A stretch of DNA of 64,000 nt from Mycolicibacter engbaekii. Its GTDB lineage: Bacteria > Actinomycetota > Actinomycetes > Mycobacteriales > Mycobacteriaceae. The DNA is taken from positions 38,492 to 102,491 of the forward strand of contig NZ_LQOT01000033.1 in assembly GCF_002101585.1 (NCBI RefSeq), in the 5' to 3' direction. The notes beneath the pieces were generated by a model. That model was not told where the DNA came from. It did no database searches and saw only the letters and a list, made by a program, of their open reading frames with translations. This document shows, piece after piece, positions 25,899-35,757 of the stretch. A program made the translations under genes and the position numbers. Within the stretch, counting starts at the first letter, position 1, and every line of letters begins with the position of its first letter.

Positions 25899-26573
25899 TC
25901 AGAGCCGGTTTGCGGCGTAAGCCGCGCCCTCGTCCGCGATGCCGTCGTAGGCGCCGGGTGCGTGCGCGGAGAAGTTCAGTCCTTCCGAACAGACCGGGTC
26001 TTCGGGCGCGCACAACTGGATCGTCTTGGCGGCATAACCGGGCCCGATCGTCAGGGGCGGCTGGCCCAGGAAGCTCATGGCGCGGTCGTTCGGCGTTCCG
26101 AAGAGCACCACGGCGGCGACGTGGTCGGCCACCTCCGGGGGCATCGGCCGCGGAACGTCATTGCCGTCCACCCCATCGGGGATTGCGTTGGCGGTGGCGA
26201 AGCCCATCACCGCGGCGCCCTGCGAGAAGCCGCCGAGCACCATCTTGGTCTCGGGGCAGTTCGCCGCGGTGCCCTCGATGTGGGCGGCGGCGTCGCGGAT
26301 GCCCTGAATGCCGGTCGGCCAGTCATTGGTGGCCGGGTAGTCGATCGCGTAGACATCCACCGGCCGATCCGGCAATCGGTTCCGCAGCGCGTTGACGAAT
26401 GCGTCCCCGGTCGGCCCGAGTCCGGGTAGCTCGCCGGTGCCTCTAGCAAACAAAACTTGAACATCGGGACACGGTTCGGCGAAGGCGGGTGCAGGGGTGG
26501 TGGCGGTGCTGTGCAGCAGCCAGGTGAGGGCGAGAACAACACCGAGGGAGCGAAGGATCCGACGTGGGTTCAT
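25899..26573 (-). CDS. Secreted cutinase-family esterase
   Basis: This protein has 224 residues from ATG at 26573; a longer in-frame start at 26666 would put 31 residues before the signal peptide. After the signal (MNPRRILRSLG, cleavage near AFAEP), the mature sequence opens EPCPDVQVLFARGTGE. The triad is Ser in GGFSQG (S117), Asp in APEDPVCS (D192) and His in FSAHAPG (H204). It lies 92 bases upstream of the previous cutinase on the same strand, so the pair may be expressed together. No clear Shine-Dalgarno is visible. Confidence 0.92.
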   Translation of the reverse strand: MNPRRILRSLGVVLALTWLLHSTATTPAPAFAEPCPDVQVLFARGTGELPGLGPTGDAFVNALRNRLPDRPVDVYAIDYPATNDWPTGIQGIRDAAAHIEGTAANCPETKMVLGGFSQGAAVMGFATANAIPDGVDGNDVPRPMPPEVADHVAAVVLFGTPNDRAMSFLGQPPLTIGPGYAAKTIQLCAPEDPVCSEGLNFSAHAPGAYDGIADEGAAYAANRL

Positions 26574-27064
26574 CGCTACATGGTGGCATAAGAACCCGTA
26601 TCTCGCGACGCAGACAGCCTGGCAGAGGCCATTTTCAACGGATGTTAACCGGGCTGCTGGCGGCACGCTGAGTAGGTCATGTTGAGCATCTGAACGACGG
26701 CTGAGATGTGCGGGGAACCGCTCGGTTTCGTGAATATTTCCGAATTGTGTCAGTCAGATGGCCGCGCGTGATGGCTCGCAGAGCAAACTCGCAAGGGCTG
26801 GTCGAATGGCCCTGACGGGCCACCGTTCGGTGTCGCTGCGTCGCGCGCCGGCAACGCTGAACCCAGCGATCTCCCGGCCACCCGGTGAGCGGTGCGCACG
26901 GTTGGGCGCGGTCGGCATCGGTGGGCGCCGGACCGTTCCCACCGCCGCCGGGGGAGTTCTCCGGCGCACCAACGGTGCTGCAATGCGAGGTATATCGGAT
27001 GGTCCTCGATAAAATTGCGCGACCGGTGCGTTCTGATGGCCGGCAACACCGGGGATGGGACACG
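26574..27064. other. 491-bp intergenic region without a supported gene
   Basis: The region separates the divergent cutinase and Hsp70-like genes and must carry both promoters. It contains a short AT-rich stretch near 26731-26752 (AATATTTCCGAATT). Several short frames run through it on both strands, but none has a recognisable domain, a ribosome site or mycobacterial-type coding character. Confidence 0.5.
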
Positions 27065-28627
27065 ATGGCGCAAGAGACAGGCCCAGCGTTGGGGATGTCC
27101 GTGGGGGCGACCACATTGGCGGCCGTCACCGCCGATCACGCGATCACCCGCCGGCCCGTGCTGACACTGTTTCGGGACCGGCCGTCCCAGGTCGGTATGC
27201 CGTCGGAGAACCCCTCGGCGAGTTCCGAACTTCGCGACCGCGGCCTGGTGGTCAGCGACTTCGTGGATCGCGTCGGCGGCGACGGCCCGGTGGTGGCGAG
27301 CGACGGCTCCACCCACCGCCCCGAGCAGTTGCTCGCCGACGCTCTGCACGCCCTGGCCTATGCCGTGACCGAGGGTCGTCCGATACCGCCCGCCGTGGCC
27401 GTCACCCACCCCGCGCACTGGTCGCCCGAAGCGGTCGCGGCACTGCGCACCGCGCTGGGACGGGTTTCCCAGTTCGCGCAGCATCAGGTGACACTGATGT
27501 CGGATGCTGCAGCGGCTCTCACTGCGCTACAAGCGAATCCGGGCTTGCCGGAGCAGGGGATCATCGCGGTGTGCGACTTCGGGGGCAGTGGAACCAACCT
27601 CACCCTCGTCGACGCCGGCCGCGATTTCGCGCCGATCGGCACCACTCGGCGCGTCACCGTCTTCTCCGGCGACGTGGTCGATCAGGCACTGCTGGACCAT
27701 GTGGTGGCCGACCTCGGTGGCAACGGCGACGGTCCTCCGACGGTGGGGTCGCTGACCCGGCTGCGCAGTCAGTGCCGGGACGCCAAGGAGCAGCTCTCCG
27801 CCGAGACAGTGGCCGAGCTTGCCGGCTTTCACGGCGGGGCGTGGCTGACCCGCGTGGAACTCGACGAGGCCCTGCGGCAACCGCTGGAGGGCATGTTCAC
27901 AGCGTTGCAGAGCGCCCTGGACGACAACGAGATCGGGCCGGATTCGCTGTCTGCCATCGTGTCGGTGGGCGGTGGGGCGAACATGCCCGCGGTCACGACC
28001 GGCCTGGCGCAACGCTTCGGGGTGCCCGTCATCAGCTCGCCGCGACCGCAGTTGACCGCGGCCATCGGCGCTGCGCTCAGCGTCGCCGGCAACGTTGTGG
28101 CCCTTCCGAAGAAGACGCCGCCGCCGCAGGCGCCGCACCAGTTCCCCGAGCCGGTCCCGCCCCCGGCCGCCGAGCCGCCGCCGGTGGCCGTCGACACGGC
28201 CCCGGACCCCGGACCGCAGGCGTGGGCACCGCCGCAGCCACCGCAATCGTCACCGCCGCCGCCTCCTGTGGCACCGGTCCACTCGGCTGCCGTTGCACCG
28301 CGCCCACCCGCGGTGGCCGAGCCCGAGCTGCCGGCCAGTCCCCATGACGCGCAGTGGTATCGGCGGCCGGTCCCGGTGGTGATCCTGGCCGCGCTGGCCG
28401 CCATGGTGCTGGGCACGGTCGCGGTGCTGGTCCTGCGGCACGCCGCCGACACCGGACCCGCCCCCAGCGAGCTCAGCACCACGGTGTCGTCCACCACCAC
28501 CACCGCACCCCCGCCGGCATACGAGCCGCCGCCGGCATTCGCGCCCAGCCCCGAAGCCGTCGTGCCGCCCCTGCCGGAGCTACCGCCGCCGCCGCCCGAA
28601 TCCAGCGAGAACCCGCTGGTTCCCTAA
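27065..28627 (+). CDS. Hsp70-like membrane protein with proline-rich linker
   Basis: This protein has 520 residues from ATG at 27065; in-frame starts upstream (26885, 26999) lack support. Residues 1-340 resemble an Hsp70/actin-type ATPase: AVAVTHPAHWSPEAVAALR, IIAVCDFGGSGTNLTLVD (phosphate loop) and IVSVGGGANMPAVTTGLAQRFG (adenosine motif). A linker of about 100 residues is very Pro-rich. A single transmembrane helix follows (VPVVILAALAAMVLGTVAVLVL, about 430-451), then a Thr/Pro extracellular tail. The layout recalls the mycobacterial proline-rich proteins Rv0312 and Rv2264c. It lacks the Hsp70 substrate-binding domain, so a chaperone role is doubtful. It overlaps the convergent methyltransferase by 4 bases. 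Confidence 0.75.
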   Translation: MAQETGPALGMSVGATTLAAVTADHAITRRPVLTLFRDRPSQVGMPSENPSASSELRDRGLVVSDFVDRVGGDGPVVASDGSTHRPEQLLADALHALAYAVTEGRPIPPAVAVTHPAHWSPEAVAALRTALGRVSQFAQHQVTLMSDAAAALTALQANPGLPEQGIIAVCDFGGSGTNLTLVDAGRDFAPIGTTRRVTVFSGDVVDQALLDHVVADLGGNGDGPPTVGSLTRLRSQCRDAKEQLSAETVAELAGFHGGAWLTRVELDEALRQPLEGMFTALQSALDDNEIGPDSLSAIVSVGGGANMPAVTTGLAQRFGVPVISSPRPQLTAAIGAALSVAGNVVALPKKTPPPQAPHQFPEPVPPPAAEPPPVAVDTAPDPGPQAWAPPQPPQSSPPPPPVAPVHSAAVAPRPPAVAEPELPASPHDAQWYRRPVPVVILAALAAMVLGTVAVLVLRHAADTGPAPSELSTTVSSTTTTAPPPAYEPPPAFAPSPEAVVPPLPELPPPPPESSENPLVP

Positions 28628-29682
28628 CGCTGCTTGGCCAGGACCACCAGCGCCAACGGAATCTGCACCTGCTGAGGGCTGTTCGCGAGTCGAGCGGCAA
28701 GGCAGGCCTGGAGGTGCCGCAGCACCTCGGCCGTCGCCGGGTCGCCGGCCCGCCCGGTCACCGCCGCGGCCAGTGCCGGCGCGATCGCGGCGCTGATGAG
28801 CGCGGCCCAGCGGGCGCCGAGCGCGCCGGCATTCCCGTCGAGCAGATACTGGTCCCAGAACCGGTCCTCGGCGTCGAATATCTCCAGGTGCTCGATGGTC
28901 AGGGACTCGAACCGGCCGGCGGGGGCAAACGGCGCGCGCAGTTCCTTCTCGGTGCGGCCGAGCGCTGGGATCGACACCCGGGCGATCTCGTCGGCAGTCA
29001 GCCGCCCCTCGGCCATGTGCTCATCGAGAACCTCGGCGATCCCGTCGAGCAGCGGCCGGTATCCCGAGCGGCCCGCGGCGTCGACCGCCGGTGTCAACAC
29101 CAGCAGCTTGCCGCCCGGACTCAGTTCCCGGCCCCGGAACGCCACGAAGTCATGCCAGTCCTGCGCCGCCTGCCGCCCATAGGAGCGCCGCGCGGCGTCG
29201 TCGGTGTGCTCGGAGAATGCGGGCAGCCCCGCGACGGGCCGGACCAGCCACATCGTCGTCCAGGACGACCAGCCCAGGGTGACGCTCTGCGAGGGCATGA
29301 TCTGCGCGAAATATGACCGGCCGATCGCCGAGGGGAAGCTGGCGGTGTCCGTGCGGGCGTAGCTGTCGGGATCTTCGGCCAGCGTGGTGAACAGTGCGCT
29401 GAAGTCGTTGTCCGGCAGGTCCGTATGGGCCACCAGTACGGCATGGTCGGCCCGGGTGCGCCGGCGCAACGCCGCGATCGCGGCGCCGATCGGCAACAGT
29501 GAGTTGGCGCCGGTGGCCGCGCCGTAATCGGTGATGACGATCGGCCGGGGTGCGGCGGGCAGCGGCACGGTCGACGCGAGCTGCTCGAACACTCCGGTGG
29601 CATGGGCCAGCCCGGCCGCCTGCAACCTGCCCGAGGGTGTACCGCCGGGCTCGGGGCGGACGACGATGCGCGACTCTGGCAT
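28624..29682 (-). CDS. SABATH-type carboxyl methyltransferase homologue
   Basis: This protein has 352 residues from ATG at 29682, with GGAGGTGG just upstream. The SAM-binding region is DYGAATGANSLLPIG (about residues 44-58), equivalent to the YGC..GxNS loop of plant-type SABATH methyltransferases that methylate salicylate, jasmonate, benzoate or indole acetate. FPSAIGRSYFAQIMPSQSVTLGWSSWTTMWL matches the YAVPGSFY.RLFP.SLH.HSSYSLHWLS-type core of that family. Bacterial members of this family are less well studied. The likely activity is methylation of a small carboxylic acid; the substrate is unknown. It is divergent from the SHOCT membrane protein, with 72 bases between starts. Confidence 0.7.
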   Translation of the reverse strand: MPESRIVVRPEPGGTPSGRLQAAGLAHATGVFEQLASTVPLPAAPRPIVITDYGAATGANSLLPIGAAIAALRRRTRADHAVLVAHTDLPDNDFSALFTTLAEDPDSYARTDTASFPSAIGRSYFAQIMPSQSVTLGWSSWTTMWLVRPVAGLPAFSEHTDDAARRSYGRQAAQDWHDFVAFRGRELSPGGKLLVLTPAVDAAGRSGYRPLLDGIAEVLDEHMAEGRLTADEIARVSIPALGRTEKELRAPFAPAGRFESLTIEHLEIFDAEDRFWDQYLLDGNAGALGARWAALISAAIAPALAAAVTGRAGDPATAEVLRHLQACLAARLANSPQQVQIPLALVVLAKQR

Positions 29683-29754
29683 GGCCACCTCCGCCCCGGC
29701 GAACTGTGTATCGATAACCGTAGTGGCAACGACAATTCGTGGCACACTTCCGAC

Positions 29755-30456
29755 GTGAGCACGAGCGGACGGCTCCGGGCCGGGGCGGCCGGGCTGATGA
29801 CCATCGGGGTGATCGGTTTTGTGGTCACGCTGCTTCTCACCGTCTTCCTGCTGGACCGTTTCGACGCCTACGGCGAGGTCCCGATCCCAGGAACGGGCAG
29901 CCTGCACCTGCCGGCCGGCGAGGTGACGGTGAGCCTGCATACCCAGGTCATTTCCAGCCCCACCGGCGGAGGGCTACCGGTGCCCCCGATCAGCGTGTCG
30001 GTGACGCCGCCGGACGGTGTCGCCAATCCGGAGTTCGAGGAAAGCGTCGGGATGACCACCACCGTCAACAACGACACGCGACGCAGGCTGTGGCGGGTGC
30101 AGGTGGCCGAAGCCGGCGACTATCAGATCGCCACCGACGGGCAGGTCGGCGCGTACATCGCGCCGAAGCTGGCCTTCGGCAAGCCCGCGGGACGCCCGGC
30201 GGCGCTCTGGGTGTTCCCGGTGATGTTCGTGCTCGGTCTAGCGGGCCTGGTCGCACCGCTGCTGGCAGGCCGCCGGCGGCGCCCGAAGATGCAGACGGCC
30301 GGCACCGTCGCAGACGTGGACGACCAGCAGTTCGTGCCCGACGGGCAGGCGATCCGGATTCAGCAGCTCAAAACCATTACGGCACTGCGTGATTCCGGAG
30401 CGCTGACCGAGGCGGAGTTCGCCGAAGAGAAGCGAAGGATTCTGCGCGGGCACTGA
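29755..30456 (+). CDS. Membrane protein with C-terminal SHOCT domain
   Basis: This protein has 233 residues from GTG at 29755; upstream in-frame codons cross the neighbouring start and look non-coding. There is a transmembrane helix at about residues 11-32 (GLMTIGVIGFVVTLLLTVFLL), an extracytoplasmic domain of about 110 residues, and a second helix at about 145-166 (ALWVFPVMFVLGLAGLVAPLLAG). A cytoplasmic Arg/Lys stretch follows, then a SHOCT motif (QLKTITALRDSGALTEAEFAEEKRRIL). SHOCT is a short C-terminal oligomerisation-type domain. The function is unknown. Confidence 0.75.
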   Translation: MSTSGRLRAGAAGLMTIGVIGFVVTLLLTVFLLDRFDAYGEVPIPGTGSLHLPAGEVTVSLHTQVISSPTGGGLPVPPISVSVTPPDGVANPEFEESVGMTTTVNNDTRRRLWRVQVAEAGDYQIATDGQVGAYIAPKLAFGKPAGRPAALWVFPVMFVLGLAGLVAPLLAGRRRRPKMQTAGTVADVDDQQFVPDGQAIRIQQLKTITALRDSGALTEAEFAEEKRRILRGH

Positions 30457-30460
30457 GGGC

Positions 30461-30586
30461 GTCAGTGGCCGGGTCTTTGGGCCGCTTCCTCCTCGCCGCT
30501 CGTTCCTCGCGGCGCATCGTCAGTGGCCGGGTCTTTGGGCCGCTTCCTCCTCGCCGCTCGTTCCTCGCGGCGCATCGTCAGTGGCC
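30461..30586. repeat. 58-bp tandem duplication between convergent genes
   Basis: Two identical 58-bp units begin at 30461 and 30519, followed by the first ten bases of a third (30577-30586) that contain the stop codon end of the MBL-fold gene. The duplicated unit thus copies the last bases of that gene plus 3' flanking DNA (CGCTCGTTCCTCGCGGCGC and so on). Related GC-rich spacer sequence occurs at about 36690-36737. Confidence 0.9.
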
Positions 30587-31210
30587 GCGGGCCACCCACT
30601 CGTCGTAATGGACCAGCTCGTCACCGATACGGGTGCTGTCGCCGTGCCCGGTGTAGACCACGGTGTCGGCGGGCAGCTTGCCGAGCCGCCCGGAGATCGA
30701 TTCCAGAATCGTCGGGAAGTCCGAGAACGAGCGGCCGGTCGCGCCCGGCCCGCCGCAGAACAGGGTGTCGCCGCTGAACACCGCACCGGCCTCCGGTGCG
30801 TGCCAGCACACCGAGCCCGGCGAGTGCCCGGGGGTGTGCAGGGCCCGCAACTCCAGGCCACCGACGGTGAGGGTGTCGCCGTCGGCAACGGCGCGAAAGT
30901 CGCTGTCCGGGTGGGTCATCTGCCACAGCATGTCGTCGCCGGGGTGCAGCAGCACCGGGGCGTCGAGGAGCCGGCCCAGTTCGGGAGCCACCGTGATGTG
31001 GTCATTGTGGCCGTGCGTGCACACCACCGCCACCACGTTGCGCCCGGCGACGGCCTCGACGATCGGGGCGGCGACGTGGGCGGCGTCGAAGACCACCACA
31101 TCGGAGTCGTCGCCGACGATCCAGATGTTGTTGTCGACTTCCCAACTGCCGCCGTCGAGTTCGAAGGTGCCGTGGGTGACCACCCGCTGAATCGGGCTGC
31201 CGGTGCTCAT
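30578..31210 (-). CDS. MBL-fold metallo-hydrolase, partner of MscR
   Basis: This 210-residue metallo-beta-lactamase-fold hydrolase has all metal ligands visible: THGHNDH (H66, H68, D70, H71), HTPGHSPG (H129), FSGDTLF (D148) and YTGHGDS (H189). It resembles glyoxalase II-like thioesterases. It overlaps mscR by 4 bases (ATGA), a conserved pairing in mycobacteria (Rv2259/Rv2260 from memory). A role in hydrolysing a mycothiol thioester, such as S-formyl-mycothiol made by MscR, is a reasonable inference. The 3' end touches the 58-bp repeat. Confidence 0.9.
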   Translation of the reverse strand: MSTGSPIQRVVTHGTFELDGGSWEVDNNIWIVGDDSDVVVFDAAHVAAPIVEAVAGRNVVAVVCTHGHNDHITVAPELGRLLDAPVLLHPGDDMLWQMTHPDSDFRAVADGDTLTVGGLELRALHTPGHSPGSVCWHAPEAGAVFSGDTLFCGGPGATGRSFSDFPTILESISGRLGKLPADTVVYTGHGDSTRIGDELVHYDEWVARGH

Positions 31211-32292
31211 AGCACCACGACCGAGCGCAGCACCTCGCCGCCGTGCATGCGGTGGAAGGCCTTCTCGACGTCGTCGAGTCCGATGCGCTCGGAGACGAAC
31301 TTCTCCAGCGGCAGCCGGCCCTGCAGATAGAGGCTGATCAGGGTGGGGAAGTCACGTTCCGGCAGGCAGTCGCCGTACCACGAGGACTTCAGCGAACCAC
31401 CGCGGGAGAAGAAGTCGATCAGCGGCATCTCCAGGGTCATGTCCGGGGTGGGAACACCTACCAGCACAACGGTTCCGGCCAGATCGCGGGCGTAGAACGC
31501 CTGCTTCCAGGTCTCGGGGCGGCCGACGGCGTCGATCACCACGTCGGCGCCGAAGCCGTCGGTGAGCTCCTGAATGGTCTCGACCGGGTCTTGGGTGCGG
31601 GCGTTGACGGTGTGCGTCGCGCCGAACTCACGCGCCCAGGTGAGCTTGGTGTCGTCGGTGTCGACGGCGATGATCCGCCGGGCCCCCACCAGTGCCGCGC
31701 CGGCGATAGCCGCGTCGCCCACACCGCCGCAGCCGATCACCGCCACGGTGTCATCGCGGGTGACGCCGCCGGTGTTGACGGCCGCACCCAGGCCGGCCAT
31801 CACCCCGCAGCCCAACAGCCCCGCCACCGCCGGGTCGGCGCTGGGATCCACCTTGGTGCACTGCCCCTCGTGGACGAGGGTCTTGTCGGCGAATGCCCCG
31901 ATCCCCAGCGCCGGCGTGAGCTCGGTGCCGTCGGTCAGGGTCATCGGACGCGAGGCGTTGAACGTGTCGAAGCACAGGTGCGGGCGGCCGCGCTTGCAGG
32001 CCCGGCACTGTCCACACACCGCACGCCAGTTCAGGATCACGAAGTCGCCGGGTGCCACCGCGGTGACCTCCGACCCGACCGACTCGACGGTGCCGGAGGC
32101 CTCGTGGCCCAGCAGGAACGGGTAGCTGTCGTTGATGCCGCCGTCCCGATAGGTCAGGTCGGTGTGGCACACCCCGCAGGCGGTGATCGCGACGACGACG
32201 TCGTGGGCGCCCGGCTCGGGGATGACGATGTCGGTCAGCTCGACCGGCTTGCCCTTTTCACGGGAGATCACCCCGCGCACTGTCTGACTCAT
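31207..32292 (-). CDS. mscR: S-nitrosomycothiol reductase / mycothiol-dependent formaldehyde dehydrogenase
   Basis: This 361-residue zinc-dependent class III alcohol dehydrogenase-type enzyme has catalytic zinc ligands in ACGVCHTD (C42) and LGHEASG (H63, E64). Structural zinc ligands are [15 protein letters not shown] (C93, C96, C99, C107), and the NAD-binding loop is [12 protein letters not shown]. The enzyme oxidises the mycothiol-formaldehyde adduct to S-formyl-mycothiol and reduces S-nitrosomycothiol, protecting against formaldehyde and nitrosative stress. It forms an overlapping operon with the MBL-fold hydrolase. Confidence 0.93.
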   Translation of the reverse strand: MSQTVRGVISREKGKPVELTDIVIPEPGAHDVVVAITACGVCHTDLTYRDGGINDSYPFLLGHEASGTVESVGSEVTAVAPGDFVILNWRAVCGQCRACKRGRPHLCFDTFNASRPMTLTDGTELTPALGIGAFADKTLVHEGQCTKVDPSADPAVAGLLGCGVMAGLGAAVNTGGVTRDDTVAVIGCGGVGDAAIAGAALVGARRIIAVDTDDTKLTWAREFGATHTVNARTQDPVETIQELTDGFGADVVIDAVGRPETWKQAFYARDLAGTVVLVGVPTPDMTLEMPLIDFFSRGGSLKSSWYGDCLPERDFPTLISLYLQGRLPLEKFVSERIGLDDVEKAFHRMHGGEVLRSVVVL

Positions 32293-32302
32293 GGGCTCAA
32301 CC

Positions 32303-34108
32303 TTATGTTGCCGCCTGTGCGCCCGGTGCGCTGGCTTGCGCGGCCTGCGCCCCCGGGGCGGGGGTGCGGGTATCGGCCCGCAGGAAGCTTCCGGTGCGTT
32401 GCGTGCCGAGCACGCTGGTGGGCTGACCGTCGAGAACCACTGCGCGGCCGGACACCAGGACGGCGGTGACGGTTTCGTCGTTGCGGTTGACCATGCGCGA
32501 CATCCCGCCGTAGGCGGCGAAGGACTCCTCGGCGTAGGCGTCGAGGGTGTCGTCCAGATGGGCGGGGTCGATCACCACGATGTCGGCGCGGTCGCCGATA
32601 CGCAGGTGCCCGGCGTCGATCCGGTACCAGTCGGCCAGTTCACCGGTCAGCCGGTGCACGGCCTGTTCGACCGACAGGAACGGCTGTCCGGCCTGCTGGG
32701 CGTCCAGCACGTGGCGCAGCAACCGCAGGCCCATGTTGTAGAACGCCATATTGCGCAGGTGCGCGCCGGCATCCGAGAAGCCCATCTGGATACCTGGCTC
32801 GGCGGCGAGCTCCTTGAGCACGTCGGGGCGGTGGTTGGAGATCGTGGTGTGCCAGCGCAGCGCGGTGCCGTGCTCGAGCACCAGGTCGAGGAAGGCGTCG
32901 ACGGGGTGCACGCCACCACGGTCGATGCCGACCTGGCCGAAGGACTTTCCGACCACCGAGGCATCGGGGCATGCGACGATCTCGGCGTCGAAGAAGTCGC
33001 GGTGCCAGACCCGCGGCCCGTACTTGTTTGCGTAGTCCTTGCGGAAGCGGCGCCGGTAGGACTCGTCGCGCATCAATGCGTCCCGCTCGAGCGACTCCCG
33101 CAGGTGCAGCGCCTCGGCGCCCGCCCCGAACTCCTCGAAGATCACCAGATCGATGCCGTCGGCGTAGACCTCGAACGGCACCGGCAGGTGCTGCCAGCGG
33201 AAATCGGCGCCCAGCCGGCTCAGCATCCGCGACGCCTTGACCATGGCCGGTATGGCCAGGCGGTTGCTCTTGACGTCGGCCGCGGCCAGCAGAGTGGTCT
33301 TGAGCGGCCGGCGGAAGATCCCCAGGGACTGGGCCAGCTGCGACACCACGTCGAACGGGTTCTTGACGTCCGGGCCTGCCTGCAGAATGCGCCCCGCGCG
33401 GCGCAGCTTCGCCTTGAGCCGGCGCAGTTCCCTGGGCTTGGCGTAGGTCGAGGGCAGCGTGCGCGAGCGGCAGACGTCGCCGTCCATCTTGTCGAAAAGC
33501 AACTGCTGGGAACTCATCCCGACGAATCCCGCCTGCAACGCCTCGTCGAGCATCTGCTCCATGCGGGCCTGTTCGGCCGCGGTCGGACGGGCGTCGGCGC
33601 GGGTGGCGCGGTCCAGTCCCATGGTCGCGGCGCGCATGTCGGAATGTCCGATGAACGCCGTCACGTTCGGGCCAAGCGGCAGCTTCTCGAGGCTGGCGAT
33701 GTAGTCCGCACAACTCGACCAGGTCTTGTGCGCATCGATGGTGTCGACCACGTACTGGCGCGGGATGGCCTCCACCCGGCCGAACAGGTCCCCGGCGTCG
33801 GGGCCGTCGACATGGATGGTCGACAGCGAGCACGATCCGACCAGCACCGTGGTCACGCCGTGCCGTACCGACTCCGACAGCGCGGGACTCAGCAGAATTT
33901 CGACGTCGTAGTGGGTGTGGATGTCGAGCAGCCCGGGCAGCACCCATTTGCCGGCCGCGTCGATCACCTGGCTGCAGCCCGCCTCGTCGAGTGGTTCGGC
34001 GGAGATGGCGGCGACGTGCCCGTCGCGGATACCGATGTTGCGGATCGCCGACGGTGCGCCGGTGCCGTCGAACCACCGGCCGCCCCGGATCACGATGTCA
34101 AAACTCAC
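32303..34108 (-). CDS. Amidohydrolase family protein, N-acyl-D-amino-acid deacylase-like
   Basis: This protein has 601 residues from GTG at 34108, which has AAAGGAAA six or seven bases upstream. [18 protein letters not shown] is the usual beta-sandwich start of amidohydrolases. [14 protein letters not shown] carries the first two metal His, and [12 protein letters not shown] the late Asp/His pair. [14 protein letters not shown] closes the family core. Related mycobacterial proteins are annotated as D-aminoacylases. The C-terminal 20 residues are an Ala/Pro/Gly/Gln tail. It sits 10 bases upstream of mscR on the same strand, so may be cotranscribed; a link to mycothiol chemistry is not shown. 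Confidence 0.82.
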   Translation of the reverse strand: MSFDIVIRGGRWFDGTGAPSAIRNIGIRDGHVAAISAEPLDEAGCSQVIDAAGKWVLPGLLDIHTHYDVEILLSPALSESVRHGVTTVLVGSCSLSTIHVDGPDAGDLFGRVEAIPRQYVVDTIDAHKTWSSCADYIASLEKLPLGPNVTAFIGHSDMRAATMGLDRATRADARPTAAEQARMEQMLDEALQAGFVGMSSQQLLFDKMDGDVCRSRTLPSTYAKPRELRRLKAKLRRAGRILQAGPDVKNPFDVVSQLAQSLGIFRRPLKTTLLAAADVKSNRLAIPAMVKASRMLSRLGADFRWQHLPVPFEVYADGIDLVIFEEFGAGAEALHLRESLERDALMRDESYRRRFRKDYANKYGPRVWHRDFFDAEIVACPDASVVGKSFGQVGIDRGGVHPVDAFLDLVLEHGTALRWHTTISNHRPDVLKELAAEPGIQMGFSDAGAHLRNMAFYNMGLRLLRHVLDAQQAGQPFLSVEQAVHRLTGELADWYRIDAGHLRIGDRADIVVIDPAHLDDTLDAYAEESFAAYGGMSRMVNRNDETVTAVLVSGRAVVLDGQPTSVLGTQRTGSFLRADTRTPAPGAQAAQASAPGAQAAT

Positions 34109-34242
34109 AGGTGTTTCCTTTCCGACCGATACCGCTCCCAGCATGGCCTGCAACGCCGGCGAAGTCTCGACATCTGCCGACATTTCTCTACCCGGCCCGG
34201 CTGCGTCGCCGCCGCGGAGTCGCCCGGGCTCGCCGCTGTGCC

Positions 34243-34248
34243 TAGGCT
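34243..34248 (+). promoter_or_regulatory. -10 box of a probably leaderless promoter
   Basis: TAGGCT (TANNNT) ends eight bases before the ATG at 34257 and no ribosome-binding sequence is present. A transcript start at or beside the ATG is likely. Confidence 0.4.
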
Positions 34249-34256
34249 GACTGCCG

Positions 34257-35093
34257 ATGCCCGCCGCACAAGATCCCCTCGCCGCCCTTGCCGACTGGCC
34301 GGTCGGCCATGCGGCCGCCGCCGTCATCGCCCCCTCGGGGGTGCTGGCCACCCACGGGGACATCGCCCGGCCGTTCTACCTCGCCTCGGTGACCAAGCCC
34401 CTGGTGGCGCGGGCGGTGCAGGTCGCCGTGGAGGAGGGGGCGGTGGAACTGGACACCCCGGCCGGGCCGCCGGGCGCCACCGTGCGGCATCTGCTGGCGC
34501 ACGCCTCGGGGCTCGCGCCGGACTCCGACCGGATCCTGGCCAAGCCCGGCACCCGGCGGGTGTACTCCAATCACGGGTTCGCGGTGCTGGCCGACGCCGT
34601 GGAGCGGGCGGCCGGCATCGAGTTCGGCCGCTATCTGAGCGAGGCGGTGTTCGAGCCGCTGGGCATGTCGGCCAGCCGGTTGGACGGGGGAGCGGCGGCC
34701 GCCGGCTACGGGGGCACCTCCACCGTCGCCGATCTGGCCGCCTTCGCCGGCGACCTGCTGAGGCCGATCACGGTGTCGCCGCAACTGCACGCCGAGGCCA
34801 CCCGTGTGCAGTTCCCCGGCCTGGACGGCGTGCTGCCGGGCTACGGGCCGCAGCGGCCGAACGACTGGGGGCTGGGCTTCGAGATCCGCGACGGCAAGAC
34901 ACCGCACTGGACCGGGGCCGACAACTCGTCGCGCACCTTCGGTCACTTCGGGCAGTCCGGCACCCTGATCTGGGTCGATCCGGCGATTGAGCGGGCGCTG
35001 GTGGTGCTCACCGACCGCGACTTCGGGGACTGGGTCACCGGGCGCTGGCCGGCGGTGTCCGACGCCGTGGTGGCGGTCTACGGCCGGGACTAG
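34257..35093 (+). CDS. Serine hydrolase, class C beta-lactamase/DD-peptidase fold
   Basis: This 278-residue protein has the three penicillin-binding motifs: SVTK (S44, K47), YSN (Y103, N105) and HFGQSG (His-x-Gly box) near residue 228. No signal peptide is visible, so it is probably cytoplasmic and acts on esters or small amides rather than peptidoglycan. It is shorter than typical class C beta-lactamases (about 360 residues). By gene order it corresponds to Rv2257c. It is divergent from the amidohydrolase gene and followed by the DUF3145 gene. Confidence 0.85.
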   Translation: MPAAQDPLAALADWPVGHAAAAVIAPSGVLATHGDIARPFYLASVTKPLVARAVQVAVEEGAVELDTPAGPPGATVRHLLAHASGLAPDSDRILAKPGTRRVYSNHGFAVLADAVERAAGIEFGRYLSEAVFEPLGMSASRLDGGAAAAGYGGTSTVADLAAFAGDLLRPITVSPQLHAEATRVQFPGLDGVLPGYGPQRPNDWGLGFEIRDGKTPHWTGADNSSRTFGHFGQSGTLIWVDPAIERALVVLTDRDFGDWVTGRWPAVSDAVVAVYGRD

Positions 35094-35217
35094 CCAACAG
35101 GCGTCACACAAGGCACAATAGACACATACAACACTAAATACTCAGCTGCATCACCGCTCGGTTCGGTCCGCCAGGTCGTTGGGGAAGACGTCCCTCGTGG
35201 AGCCGAAGGAGCAATTG

Positions 35218-35739
35218 ATGCGCGCGACGAATCAATTCGCCGACGTGACGAGCGGCGTGGTGTACATCCACGCCTCGCCCGCGGCGGTGTGCCCGCATGT
35301 CGAGTGGGCGTTGACCTCGGCGTTGGGTGCTCGCAACGGTCAGGCGAAGCTCAACTGGACGCCGCAGCCGGCCATGCCCGGACAACTGCGCGCGGTGGTC
35401 AACTGGGTCGGCCCCGTGGGCACCGGCGCTGTCCTGGCCAGCGCGCTGCGCTCCTGGTCGGTGTTGCGGTTCGAGGTCACCGAAGATCCCAGTGCCGGAG
35501 TGGACGGCCAGCGCTTCAGCCACACCCCGCAGCTCGGTCTGTGGAGCGGGACGATGAGCGCCAACGGCGACGTGATGGTCGGGGAGAACCGGCTGCGCGC
35601 CCTGATGGCCGGCGGTGCCGACGCGCTGGCAGCGGACCTGGAAACGGTGCTGGGCACCGCCTGGGACGAGGCCCTGGAGCCCTATCGGGACGGCGGCGAT
35701 TCCGCGGAGGTCTCCTGGCTCAGCCGCGGGGTCGGCTGA
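35218..35739 (+). CDS. DUF3145 family protein
   Basis: This protein has 173 residues from ATG at 35218, chosen for AAGGAG six bases upstream. It starts MRATNQFADVTSGVVYIHASP and contains HVEWALTSALG and RSWSVLRFEVTEDP. This is a conserved actinobacterial protein (DUF3145; Rv2256c by gene order) without signal peptide or membrane segments and of unknown function. The 124-base gap upstream is AT-richer than average (caatagacacatacaac near 35120) and probably holds its promoter. Confidence 0.85.
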   Translation: MRATNQFADVTSGVVYIHASPAAVCPHVEWALTSALGARNGQAKLNWTPQPAMPGQLRAVVNWVGPVGTGAVLASALRSWSVLRFEVTEDPSAGVDGQRFSHTPQLGLWSGTMSANGDVMVGENRLRALMAGGADALAADLETVLGTAWDEALEPYRDGGDSAEVSWLSRGVG

Positions 35740-35757
35740 GCGAGAGGCCGCGGCGGG

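Noticed and set aside
32291..34990. 899-codon plus-strand frame antisense to the amidohydrolase
   Set aside because: It runs across the amidohydrolase and serine hydrolase genes in the wrong frame and encodes Arg/Gly/His-rich sequence without a domain.
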